This document shows, piece after piece, positions 1 through 6,904 of a stretch of DNA of 7,231 bases. Position numbers and translations under genes: made by a program. Positions within the stretch are counted from its first letter, which is position 1; the number at the start of each line of letters is the position of its first letter. The notes below the pieces were generated by a model. That model did no database searches. It had not been told where the DNA came from and saw only the letters and a list, made by a program, of their open reading frames with translations. The stretch is from Ruminococcus flavefaciens (GTDB lineage Bacteria > Bacillota > Clostridia > Oscillospirales > Ruminococcaceae): NCBI GenBank assembly GCA_902796705.1, contig CADBQF010000056.1, forward strand, positions 1 to 7,231, read 5' to 3'.

Positions 1-2
1 GT

Positions 3-106
3 GAGCGTCCCGTCAGGGGAAATTTGACGCTGAAAGTTTTAGGAAGGGGGTGTGGGGGAGAACCCTTTCTCAAAAGGGTTTCCCCCACGAAAAAACGGGA
101 AGACAG
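3..106 (+). repeat. 104-nt palindromic intergenic repeat, copy A
   Basis: First of three copies in this window of a 104-nt element (others at 4130-4233 on the minus strand and 4267-4370). It starts GAGCGTCCCGTCAGGGG and holds a long hairpin at 52-88: bases 52-59 pair with 81-88, G60 is bulged, 61-68 pair with 73-80, and the loop is CTCA (69-72). The three copies align without gaps, and the hairpin starts 49 nt into each. The hairpin lies beyond the guaB terminator and has no T-tract after it on either strand, so it does not look like a simple terminator. No protein is encoded. The left boundary is only 2 nt from the window edge, so the element or a partner copy could extend further left. The repeat is seen directly; its function is unknown. 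Confidence 0.85.
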
Positions 107-148
107 GAAAAATTCAAAATGCCGCAGCTCCGGGAGTGAAGCTGCGGC
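106..148 (-). terminator. Rho-independent terminator of guaB
   Basis: Read on the minus strand, a perfect 9-bp GC-rich stem (GCCGCAGCT at 121-129 against AGCTGCGGC at 140-148, 10-nt loop) is followed by the T-rich run ATTTTGAATTTTTCC (120 down to 106). It begins 11 nt after the guaB stop codon, the expected place for an intrinsic terminator. The T-tract is interrupted by GAA, so efficiency may be less than complete. Confidence 0.8.
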
Positions 149-159
149 ACAACGGGATT

Positions 160-1644
<1,485 letters not shown>

Positions 1645-1681
1645 TCATAAAATTCCTTTAAGAAAAAGTTTATTATATTTA

Positions 1682-1710
1682 ATGATACTCGTTTTTGGCA
1701 TTTATGTCAA
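1682..1710 (-). promoter_or_regulatory. Sigma-A type promoter of guaB
   Basis: On the minus strand a perfect -35 TTGACA (1710-1705) is followed after exactly 17 bp by TATCAT (1687-1682), one mismatch from the consensus -10. Transcription would start near 1675, giving a leader of about 43 nt that contains the GAGGAGGA ribosome site at 1646-1639. A second TATAAT lies at 1677-1672 but has no properly spaced -35. The leader is too short for a purine riboswitch. Confidence 0.8.
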
Positions 1711-1778
1711 TAGCTTCGGGAAAAGTCGGGTATAGAAAATCAATATAGAAAACGCTTGCCTTTTGTCGAAAAAATCAA

Positions 1779-1801
1779 TGCAGGGGATATTATCCCCTGC
1801 A
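1779..1801. repeat. Perfect 10-bp stem-loop (3-nt loop)
   Basis: TGCAGGGGAT (1779-1788) pairs perfectly with ATCCCCTGCA (1792-1801) around an ATT loop. It precedes the first conserved block by 7 nt. There is no T-tract on either side, so a terminator role is not supported; on the plus strand it is followed by CCCCCTC. Confidence 0.75.
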
Positions 1802-1808
1802 CCCCCTC

Positions 1809-1926
1809 GTCCGTTGTTAGTCTTTACAGACGGGTAGTCTGCTTTCGCTCAAACCGAGCTGAGCCAGCTCGACCGCTTTGTCCGTTGACAGTCTTTACAG
1901 GCGGCGAAGTCTTCCTTCGCTCAAAC
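1809..1926. repeat. Imperfect direct repeat of about 46 nt, two copies
   Basis: Copy 1 is 1809-1854 and copy 2 is 1880-1926. Both begin GTCCGTTG, share AGTCTTTACAG in the first half, and end TTCGCTCAAAC. They differ by a few substitutions and one single-base indel in the middle. Each copy is preceded within 7-8 nt by a strong hairpin whose sequence is unrelated between the two (1779-1801 and 1855-1871), giving a repeated hairpin-linker-block module. Copy 2 can also fold GCGAAG/CTTCGC (1904-1909/1915-1920). A 68-codon open frame crosses the region, but the indel breaks frame between the two copies, so the conservation is not of protein type. Confidence 0.75.
1855..1871. repeat. Perfect 7-bp stem-loop between the direct-repeat copies
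   Basis: CGAGCTG (1855-1861) pairs with CAGCTCG (1865-1871) around loop AGC. It stands 8 nt before the second conserved block, in the same relative position as the 1779-1801 hairpin before the first. Confidence 0.7.
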
Positions 1927-1952
1927 GATAATTATGAACAGCAGAACACAGC

Positions 1953-2016
1953 GGTGTCCTAACTAAGGGATTCCAAAGGGGTGAATTCACTTTTAATATG
2001 TCCCGGCAGGGACACC
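1953..2016. repeat. Nested inverted repeats around a GAATTC palindrome
   Basis: GGTGTCC (1953-1959) is complementary to GGACACC (2010-2016). Inside lie the 10-bp palindrome GTGAATTCAC (1981-1990) and a 6-bp hairpin TGTCCC-GGCA-GGGACA (1999-2014). The two pairings of the right arm are mutually exclusive, so alternative folds are possible. This may be the remnant of a small non-autonomous mobile element, but no target duplication can be shown. Confidence 0.5.
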
Positions 2017-2019
2017 ATA

Positions 2020-2047
2020 ATTATGCATTATGCATTATGAATTATGA
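2020..2047. repeat. 7-bp tandem repeat, four units
   Basis: Four consecutive heptamers, ATTATGC, ATTATGC, ATTATGA, ATTATGA, followed by ATTCAC. The array sits immediately downstream of the dockerin gene's stop codon (minus strand) and ends in TGAATTCAC (2045-2053), matching the palindrome at 1981-1990. Low-complexity arrays of this kind are variable in copy number; no function is claimed. Confidence 0.7.
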
Positions 2048-2055
2048 ATTCACGC

Positions 2056-2940
2056 TCACCAGTCGTTTCCTCCCGGATTCTGCAATTCCGAATACCTGAC
2101 AAGTATCTGCGACGCATCAGCGGCATCTATACAGTCGTCCCCGTCATAATCTCCGGCATATTTCATAAACGCATCAAACTCCGACGGTTCATTATTTGAA
2201 AGCAGTGCATATTCCGCCAGCACCTCCGAAGCATCTGCGGCATCAATACTGCCGTCGTCGTTCACGTCACCAAGCACCGACTCGATATCTATGCCGTTTG
2301 CCTGTGCATACACTCCGGCGGCGGCGAATGGTGCTGTTCTTATCGAAAAACCGCTCACCGGCTCGACTCCTCCGCTCCTGATGCCGTAGTGCATTCCGAG
2401 CGAATTTTCGCCTATCTCCGTGACCGTATGCGGAACGTATGCTATCTCCATTTCGGTACAGCCGAAAAACGCATCTGTTCCCACGGACTTCACCGACTTC
2501 GGCAGAAATATCTGCTTTAGTGAAGTGCAGTCAGTGAAGCAGTTCTCCGGAACAGAATCTATACTCTCTCCGAGGGCGATGCCCTTTAGCGAGATACAGC
2601 TCATGAAACAGCCTTTTCCGAGACTTTCCACGCCGGCAGGGAGCTTTACCTCCTCCAGACCGAGACAGCCGGAAAATGCGTATTCTCCTATTGAAATGAC
2701 GCTTCCGGGAACGGTGACGGAGAGCATCTCCTCATTTCCGAAAAATGCCCTGTCCCCTATCGCCGTGACCTTGTGGGAATCTATCACAGCCGGAATGACA
2801 ACTTCCGTCAGACCGGCATCAGCTCCCGTTATCACAGCCGTTCCGTCAGCGTTTAATTTATAGGAAAATCCGCTCCCGGAAGATGCCGCCTGACTTCCCA
2901 CGGCGAGCATGACTGCCGCCATGATGCACACAGGGTTCAT
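2056..2940 (-). CDS. Secreted leucine-rich-repeat protein with C-terminal type I dockerin
   Basis: A 294-residue predicted exported protein. Residues 1-20 form a hydrophobic signal-like segment ending SQA/AS, but with no Lys or Arg before the core. Residues about 25-180 are BspA/Treponema-type leucine-rich repeats (LRR_5), seen in recurring 'IGDRAFFG', 'IGEYAFSGC', 'LGKGCFMSC', 'VPENCFTDC', 'VGTDAFFGC'. Residues 224-286 are a type I dockerin: calcium loop 1 is DVNDDGSIDAAD (225-236), loop 2 is DYDGDDCIDAAD (264-275), each followed by a helix (ASEVLAEYA, ASQILVRYS). Dockerins bind cohesins, so the protein is probably displayed on a cohesin scaffold or cell surface, with the LRR part in adhesion or protein binding (inference). 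No enzyme domain is seen. The start overlaps the upstream amidohydrolase stop (ATGA) and has GGGAGG (2950-2945) 4 nt upstream; no earlier in-frame ATG exists before a stop. Confidence 0.9.
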   Translation of the reverse strand: MNPVCIMAAVMLAVGSQAASSGSGFSYKLNADGTAVITGADAGLTEVVIPAVIDSHKVTAIGDRAFFGNEEMLSVTVPGSVISIGEYAFSGCLGLEEVKLPAGVESLGKGCFMSCISLKGIALGESIDSVPENCFTDCTSLKQIFLPKSVKSVGTDAFFGCTEMEIAYVPHTVTEIGENSLGMHYGIRSGGVEPVSGFSIRTAPFAAAGVYAQANGIDIESVLGDVNDDGSIDAADASEVLAEYALLSNNEPSEFDAFMKYAGDYDGDDCIDAADASQILVRYSELQNPGGNDW

Positions 2941-4109
2941 ATTTCCTCCCGGCGGCAGATATTGCCGTCTATCATGACAAGCACCGGTTCAGCCATGAGG
3001 TCGAGCGGATCTTCGCCCTTGCGGTAGAGCTGGAGGTCAGCGTCCTTTCCGGCGGTCAGCGTGCCTGTTCTGTCGGATATGCCGAGTATCTCAGCCGGAG
3101 CGGAAGTTATCATCTTCATAACGTCCTCCTGCGGAACACCGCCCTTTACAGCGGCTTTTGCCGAAATCGGGAGATACTGTATCGGTATGACGGTGTGGTC
3201 GGTGCATATCGAGAGTTTAACGCCATTGCGGTACATCTCTGCGGCATTTTTGAGTTCAAGTCCACGCATTTCAGGCTTGCATCTGTCGCAGATCATCGGG
3301 CCGCATATCACCGGGAAACCCTCCTCAGCGATTATATCGGCTATCTTGTAACCCTCCGTGCCGTGGATAATAACGGCATCAAGGGAGAATTCCTTTGCTA
3401 TCCTCATAGCAGTGCAGATGTCGTCGGCACGGTGACAGTGGAAGAAAGCCTTCTGCTTGCGGTCGAGTATCTGCATGAGCGATTCGCACTTGATATCGTA
3501 CTCCGGCGGCTCGTAGTTGTCGCTGTCGGAATAGTAGCTGTCCATATCATGAGTGTATCTGCGTGACTTGTAAAGCCCCTCACGGATAAGAGCCGCTATA
3601 GCCATTCGTGTGATTGGAGTCTCCTCCCTGCCGTTGTAGACGTTCTTGGGATTCTCACCGAGGGCGAATTTTATGCCGACATTGCGTATGAGCATATCAT
3701 CGATGCGTCTGCCGGCAGTTTTTATCGCACATATCTCACCGCCGCACGCATTGGCACTTCCGGGACTTGACGCAACGGAGGTTATGCCCCTCATGCGTGC
3801 TTCTTCAAAACAGCGGTCGAACGGATTGATGCCGTCGATAGCCCTCATCTGCGGCGTGAAAGGATCGGTCGATTCGTTGCAGTCGTCGCCCTCGAAATCT
3901 ATTCCGTCCTCAATAATGCCCAGATGCGTGTGTGCATCGATGAATCCCGGCAGAAGAAGTCCTCCCCCTGCATCGATGTCATCAGAGCCGATACCGCCGG
4001 GAACGCCCTCACCGAGAGCCGTTATCTTCCCGTCATTTATCTCTATCCAGCCGGAAGCAATGTCCCCCGTGCCGTCCATAGTGTGTATCTCTGCATTGTA
4101 AATAAACAT
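2937..4109 (-). CDS. Imidazolonepropionase-like amidohydrolase (COG1228 type)
   Basis: A 390-residue metal-dependent amidohydrolase-superfamily TIM-barrel protein with no signal peptide, so probably cytosolic. Visible features: N-terminal beta-sandwich strand, GFIDAHTH (55-62) with metal ligands H60 and H62, GIKFALGENPK (145-155) with a possible ligand lysine K147, HCHRADD (224-230), IIHGTEGYK (247-255) with H249, and TDH (303-305) with D304, the usual catalytic aspartate. The C-terminus returns to the sandwich with GTLTAGKDADLQLY (349-362). This pattern matches the COG1228 group that includes imidazolonepropionase and related peptidase-like amidohydrolases; the substrate cannot be read from sequence. 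No hutH, hutU or hutG neighbours are present, so a histidine-degradation role is not supported. AGGAG (4120-4116) lies 6 nt before the ATG. It is coupled to the dockerin gene downstream by a 4-nt overlap. Repeat copy B occupies its 5' leader. Confidence 0.85.
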   Translation of the reverse strand: MFIYNAEIHTMDGTGDIASGWIEINDGKITALGEGVPGGIGSDDIDAGGGLLLPGFIDAHTHLGIIEDGIDFEGDDCNESTDPFTPQMRAIDGINPFDRCFEEARMRGITSVASSPGSANACGGEICAIKTAGRRIDDMLIRNVGIKFALGENPKNVYNGREETPITRMAIAALIREGLYKSRRYTHDMDSYYSDSDNYEPPEYDIKCESLMQILDRKQKAFFHCHRADDICTAMRIAKEFSLDAVIIHGTEGYKIADIIAEEGFPVICGPMICDRCKPEMRGLELKNAAEMYRNGVKLSICTDHTVIPIQYLPISAKAAVKGGVPQEDVMKMITSAPAEILGISDRTGTLTAGKDADLQLYRKGEDPLDLMAEPVLVMIDGNICRREEI

Positions 4110-4129
4110 AACGTTCTCCTATCCCCTTT

Positions 4130-4233
4130 CCGTCCGCCCCGCTTCTCTTGAGGGAAACCCTTTTGAAAAAGGGTTCTCCCTCAAACTCCCTTCCTAAAAC
4201 TTTCAGCTTAAATTTTCCCCTGACGGGACGCTC
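4130..4233 (-). repeat. 104-nt palindromic intergenic repeat, copy B
   Basis: Minus-strand copy of the element at 3-106. The hairpin occupies 4148-4184: 4148-4155 pair with 4177-4184, the base at 4176 (G on the element strand) is bulged, and 4156-4163 pair with 4168-4175. Relative to copy A, the outer stem has two changed base pairs, both compensated. In the minus direction this hairpin lies about 39 nt before the amidohydrolase start codon, so it would be in that gene's 5' leader if transcription comes from further upstream. Confidence 0.85.
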
Positions 4234-4289
4234 GGCATAGCTTTGCCGTTATCGATAACTTTTCATGAGCGTCCCGTCAGGGGAAAATT
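4211..4289. repeat. 23-bp perfect inverted repeat formed by the heads of copies B and C
   Basis: Bases 4211-4233 are the exact reverse complement of 4267-4289, separated by 33 nt. The arms are the conserved GAGCGTCCCGTCAGGGG heads of repeat copies B and C extended to AAAATT. The spacer contains GGCA/TGCC (4234-4237/4244-4247) and the 12-bp palindrome GTTATCGATAAC (4248-4259). The whole could extrude as a cruciform, or fold in a transcript as one very long imperfect hairpin including both 104-nt arms. Confidence 0.85.
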
Positions 4290-4370
4290 CATGTTAAAAG
4301 TCTTTGGAAGGGGGTTTGGGGGAGAACCTTTCCTCAGAAAGGTTTCCCCCAAGAAAAGTGGGGCAGACAG
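4267..4370 (+). repeat. 104-nt palindromic intergenic repeat, copy C
   Basis: Plus-strand copy, more diverged in the middle than A and B. The hairpin at 4316-4352 has 4316-4323 pairing with 4345-4352, bulged G4324, 4325-4332 pairing with 4337-4344, and loop CTCA. Its inner stem differs from A and B at two base pairs (C-G to T-A and T-A to C-G), both compensated. The element ends 12 nt before the aroK stop codon, so it could act in 3'-end stability or termination of the fabD-aroE-aroK transcript, but it lacks a T-tract. Confidence 0.8.
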
Positions 4371-4382
4371 ACAGTGCAGGGG

Positions 4383-4880
4383 TTATTTGCGGACTGCGGT
4401 GGTTATTTGGGCAGAAATTTCTGCCGGGGAGCCGGAGCAGTCTATTTTGTGGGTGGAATTTCTTAAATAAACGCTTCTCCGCTGGTCGTAGAGGGCGTGA
4501 AGCTCCTCCTTGGTGGAGCGGACGACGATCGGGCGGTTGGTGTCGTCTTTTATCCTCTCGTAGCAAGTCTCGAAAGGCACGTCGAGGAAAACGACCTTGC
4601 TGCCGGATTCTCTTGCGGCACGGGCGGTATCTGCATTGAGCATAGCACCGCCTCCGCAGGCGGCAACGACCGTTTTTCCGCAGAGGGACTTAACGACTTC
4701 AGCTTCAAGGGTACGGAAGTAGGGTTCGCCTTTTTTCTCGAAAATTTCGGGAATGGACATATCGGCTATCTTCACTATCATCTCATCTGTATCGCAGACA
4801 CCGCAGCCGAGCTTTTTGGCGACAGCCGCACCGACAGTGGACTTTCCGCAGCCCATGAATCCGCATAAAAATATAGTCAT
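4383..4880 (-). CDS. aroK: Shikimate kinase
   Basis: Cytosolic P-loop kinase that phosphorylates shikimate at the 3-hydroxyl using ATP, the fifth step of the shikimate (chorismate) pathway. The 165-residue length fits the family. Walker A is GFMGCGKST (7-15) with K13. The shikimate site is marked by D32 (in DTDEMI), R56 (in YFRTLE) and the Gly triplet 76-78. NRPIV (115-119) with R116 is the ATP lid, and YDQRRSVY (131-138) supplies the late substrate arginine. All expected catalytic residues are present. GGAGG (4895-4891) lies 10 nt before the ATG, within the 21-nt gap after aroE. It is last in the fabD-aroE-aroK operon. The symbol aroK is used for this stand-alone kinase; aroL is a paralogue name in enterics. 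Confidence 0.97.
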   Translation of the reverse strand: MTIFLCGFMGCGKSTVGAAVAKKLGCGVCDTDEMIVKIADMSIPEIFEKKGEPYFRTLEAEVVKSLCGKTVVAACGGGAMLNADTARAARESGSKVVFLDVPFETCYERIKDDTNRPIVVRSTKEELHALYDQRRSVYLRNSTHKIDCSGSPAEISAQITTAVRK

Positions 4881-4901
4881 ATCGAAAGCACCTCCGGAGC
4901 G

Positions 4902-5738
4902 TCACTTGTTCATATCATCGACAGCCTGCTCGACTGCCCTGATGATATCGGCTATATCATTTTCAGCGAACGAGCCGCCGTACCATATCTCGTGAGCCTT
5001 GACAGCCTGATACACGAGCATAGCCGCACCGCCTGCCGCCGGGATACCGAGAGCCTTTGCCTTTTTCAGCAGGAGTGTTTCGGTCGGATTGTAGATCACA
5101 TCGAAAACGGAACTGCTCTGCTCTATCACCTTGTCGGAAACGGCACAAGCCTCCGTCTTGGGGTACATACCGACGGGAGTTGCATTTATGAGCAGGTCGG
5201 ACTTCTTGTCAAGAGTCGAAATATCAGCAATTTCTACAGATGCACCGGGGCATTTTGCCTGTATCTCGTCCGAGAGTTTAGCGGCATTTTCCCTGTCCTG
5301 CGGAATTACGGCAAGGGTGAGTTTTCCGCCGTGGAGGGCAGTTTCAATGGCTATCATTCTGCCGACACCGCCGCAGCCGAGAACGGTCACATCGCCGCCG
5401 AGGGGCATATCCTTTACGGAGCGGAGGAAGCCGTCGCAGTCGGTATTGTATCCGACGAGCTTTCCGCCGTCGTTGTGGATACAGTTGACGGAATCGTAAC
5501 GCTTCGCACTGTCTGCGAGAGTATCCATGTGGGCGATGACGTTCTGTTTGTGGGGGATAGTTACGTTCATTCCGGCAAAGGAGCAGATAAGCTCCCTGCT
5601 CTCCGGAAGCTTCTCCGGAGCGATATCGACAAGTTCATAGGTGCAGTCAGTCATTCCGCTGAGAGCGAAGAGCTTCTCGTGAATGAGCGGTGACATCGAA
5701 TGGCCGAGCGGGTGGCCTGTAAGTGCAAATTTCTTCAT
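4902..5738 (-). CDS. aroE: Shikimate dehydrogenase
   Basis: Cytosolic enzyme that reduces 3-dehydroshikimate to shikimate, normally with NADPH. The 278-residue protein has the AroE signature GHPLGHSMSP (8-17) with substrate serines S14 and S16, GMNVTIPHK (56-64) with catalytic K64, N85, and GYNTDCDG (96-103) with catalytic D100. The Rossmann glycine loop is GCGGVGR (121-127); NATPVGM (185-191) and the C-terminal GGAAMLVYQA (236-245) with Q244 are also intact. The segment after the second Rossmann strand reads AVIPQDREN (143-151) in place of the usual NRT-type NADP phosphate clamp, so cofactor preference may be altered. The start is 12 nt after fabD; GAGGAG (5752-5747) is 8 nt upstream and overlaps the fabD stop codon, indicating translational linkage. 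The product AroE makes is AroK's substrate. Confidence 0.97.
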   Translation of the reverse strand: MKKFALTGHPLGHSMSPLIHEKLFALSGMTDCTYELVDIAPEKLPESRELICSFAGMNVTIPHKQNVIAHMDTLADSAKRYDSVNCIHNDGGKLVGYNTDCDGFLRSVKDMPLGGDVTVLGCGGVGRMIAIETALHGGKLTLAVIPQDRENAAKLSDEIQAKCPGASVEIADISTLDKKSDLLINATPVGMYPKTEACAVSDKVIEQSSSVFDVIYNPTETLLLKKAKALGIPAAGGAAMLVYQAVKAHEIWYGGSFAENDIADIIRAVEQAVDDMNK

Positions 5739-5750
5739 ATGAGCATCTCC

Positions 5751-6653
5751 TCAGATATTTTCGAGATCTTCTGTCTTGTCCACATTGAGAGCTGTCACAT
5801 CTTTGAGCGTCTTCTTAACGAGTCCTGTGAGAGTCTTTCCGGGGCCGAATTCAACGAATCTGTCGAAGCCTGCACTCTGCATAGCATCGAGTTCGGAAGT
5901 GAACTTTACAGGCGAAACGATGTGCTTTGCAAGCATCGAAGCCATGTCGGAGAAGTCCTCCAGCTCGCCGCCTGTCACGTTTGAATAATACTTCACCTGC
6001 GGAGCTCTGAACTCTATCTCCTTTGCTGTCTCATAGAATTTATCGGCAGCCGGCTGCATGAGCTTTGAATGGAAAGCACCTGCAACGCTCAGCGGAACGA
6101 CTCTTGCTTTGAGTCCTGCGAATACGGCAGAAACTTCCTCTATGCCCTCCGGAGTGCCGGCGATAACCGTCTGAATGGGCGAATTGTAATTCACGGGAAC
6201 GACATATTCCTTGGCAGCCGCACAAACTTCCTCTATCTTTTCGGGAGCGAGTTTGAGGATAGCAGCCATGCCGCCCTTGGTGGAACTGGCTGCCTCGTCC
6301 ATAGCCTCCGCTCTTGCCTTGATGAGCCTGAAAGCGTCTTCGAGCGAGATCATTCCGGAAGCGTACATTGCGGCATATTCACCGAGAGAATGGCCTGCAA
6401 CGGCATCAAATGTGAATCCCTTTGACTTTGCAGCCTCGAAGCAGGCAATGGAATGAGCCATTACTGCCGGCTGGGTGTTTATAGTGCGTGCAAGGTCTTC
6501 CGCAGAGCTTTCAAAGCATATCTTTGCAAGGTCACGGCCGAGTATCTGAGAGCCTGTCTCATAAACGAAAGCAACAGCCGGAAAAGCCTCGCAAAGCTCC
6601 TTTCCCATGCCCTGATACTGTGAACCCTGTCCTGAAAATAGTGAAACTGTCAT
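5751..6653 (-). CDS. fabD: Malonyl-CoA:acyl-carrier-protein transacylase
   Basis: Cytosolic enzyme that moves the malonyl group from CoA to the ACP phosphopantetheine, supplying the extender unit for type II fatty-acid synthesis. From the chosen start the protein has 300 residues, close to typical FabD. It shows GQGSQYQGMG (8-17), the nucleophile elbow GHSLGE (87-92) with Ser89, R114 for the malonyl carboxylate, GAFHS (192-196) with catalytic His195, and FVEFGPGKTL (266-275). The open frame continues 41 codons further upstream (to 6776), but those residues resemble no FabD N-terminus; MTVSLFSGQGSQ is the family start, and AAAGGAAG (6670-6663) lies 9 nt before ATG 6653. It leads an operon with aroE and aroK, separated from fabH by a divergent promoter region. 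Confidence 0.97.
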   Translation of the reverse strand: MTVSLFSGQGSQYQGMGKELCEAFPAVAFVYETGSQILGRDLAKICFESSAEDLARTINTQPAVMAHSIACFEAAKSKGFTFDAVAGHSLGEYAAMYASGMISLEDAFRLIKARAEAMDEAASSTKGGMAAILKLAPEKIEEVCAAAKEYVVPVNYNSPIQTVIAGTPEGIEEVSAVFAGLKARVVPLSVAGAFHSKLMQPAADKFYETAKEIEFRAPQVKYYSNVTGGELEDFSDMASMLAKHIVSPVKFTSELDAMQSAGFDRFVEFGPGKTLTGLVKKTLKDVTALNVDKTEDLENI

Positions 6654-6904
6654 AAAATACAACTTCCTTTCTGTACGATTTATACAAATAGACAGCAAAA
6701 ATCGCTGCGTCAATGCCGGTATTTGTTGAAACTGACGATATTTTATTTCGTGTGACTCAAAAAAAGAAAATATCATTGCAAAAAAACCGGAAATGATTTA
6801 CAATATATATAGTGTGCAGGTCTGTCTGCACAAATATAATATAGCATATTTTTTCGGGTTTTACAACCATATTCGATAAATTTATTCGTGAAGGAGCTGA
6901 CGAA
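6654..6904. promoter_or_regulatory. Divergent fabD/fabH promoter region
   Basis: AT-rich, 251 nt, no gene. For fabH, TATAAT (6835-6840) is a strong -10 with only a weak -35, GTGTGC (6812-6817), at 17 bp. For fabD, TTGTGC (6833-6828) and TATATA (6811-6806) are spaced by 16 bp on the minus strand, which would give overlapping divergent promoters and a fabD leader near 150 nt. A nearer alternative for fabD is TATAAA (6684-6679), only about 20 nt from the ATG, with TTGACG at 6712-6707 too distant for a normal spacer. The assignments are tentative. The fabH ribosome site AAGGAG (6891-6896) is clear. Confidence 0.4.
6813..6832. promoter_or_regulatory. Palindromic operator candidate, TGTGCAG-N6-CTGCACA
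   Basis: A perfect 7-bp inverted repeat, TGTGCAG (6813-6819) and CTGCACA (6826-6832) with a GTCTGT centre, lies between the putative -35 and -10 elements of the divergent promoters. This is the size and position expected of a dimeric repressor site. It does not resemble the FapR site I know (TTAGTACCTAG-type). The regulator is unknown. It could instead be a transcript hairpin. Confidence 0.4.

Larger units (their letters stand above)
1711..2055. other. Gene-free, repeat-rich intergenic region
   Basis: About 345 bases between the guaB promoter and the 3' end of the dockerin gene. I see no credible protein gene. In order it holds: an AT-rich stretch (1711-1778), a 10-bp hairpin (1779-1801), a 46-nt conserved block (1809-1854), a 7-bp hairpin (1855-1871), a second copy of the block (1880-1926), an inverted repeat GGTGTCC/GGACACC (1953-1959/2010-2016), the palindrome GTGAATTCAC (1981-1990), a small hairpin (1999-2014), and a 7-bp tandem repeat running to a second TGAATTCAC (2045-2053). 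No clear T-tailed terminator for the dockerin operon is visible. Confidence 0.7.

Noticed and set aside
1756..1962. 68-codon plus-strand open frame beginning with TTG
   Set aside because: It runs through the hairpins and direct-repeat copies. The two copies are shifted by a single-base indel, so their first halves are read in different frames. There is no ATG or clear ribosome site.
1779..2053. CRISPR array in the repeat-rich intergenic region
   Set aside because: Only two imperfect copies of the block are present, the intervening sequence is itself a hairpin, and no cas genes are nearby.
4316..4352. Hairpin after aroK as an intrinsic terminator
   Set aside because: In the minus direction the stem is followed by ACCCCCTTCC rather than a T-tract, and the same hairpin occurs in copy B before a gene; it is better described as part of the 104-nt repeat.
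4992..5693. 233-codon plus-strand open frame antisense to aroE
   Set aside because: It lies entirely within aroE on the opposite strand, where a long open shadow is common in genes of this composition. It has no recognisable domain.
6654..6776. 41-codon N-terminal extension of FabD
   Set aside because: The extra residues do not resemble a FabD N-terminus. The family start MTVSLFSGQGSQ at 6653 has its own ribosome site, and the extension covers the promoter region.
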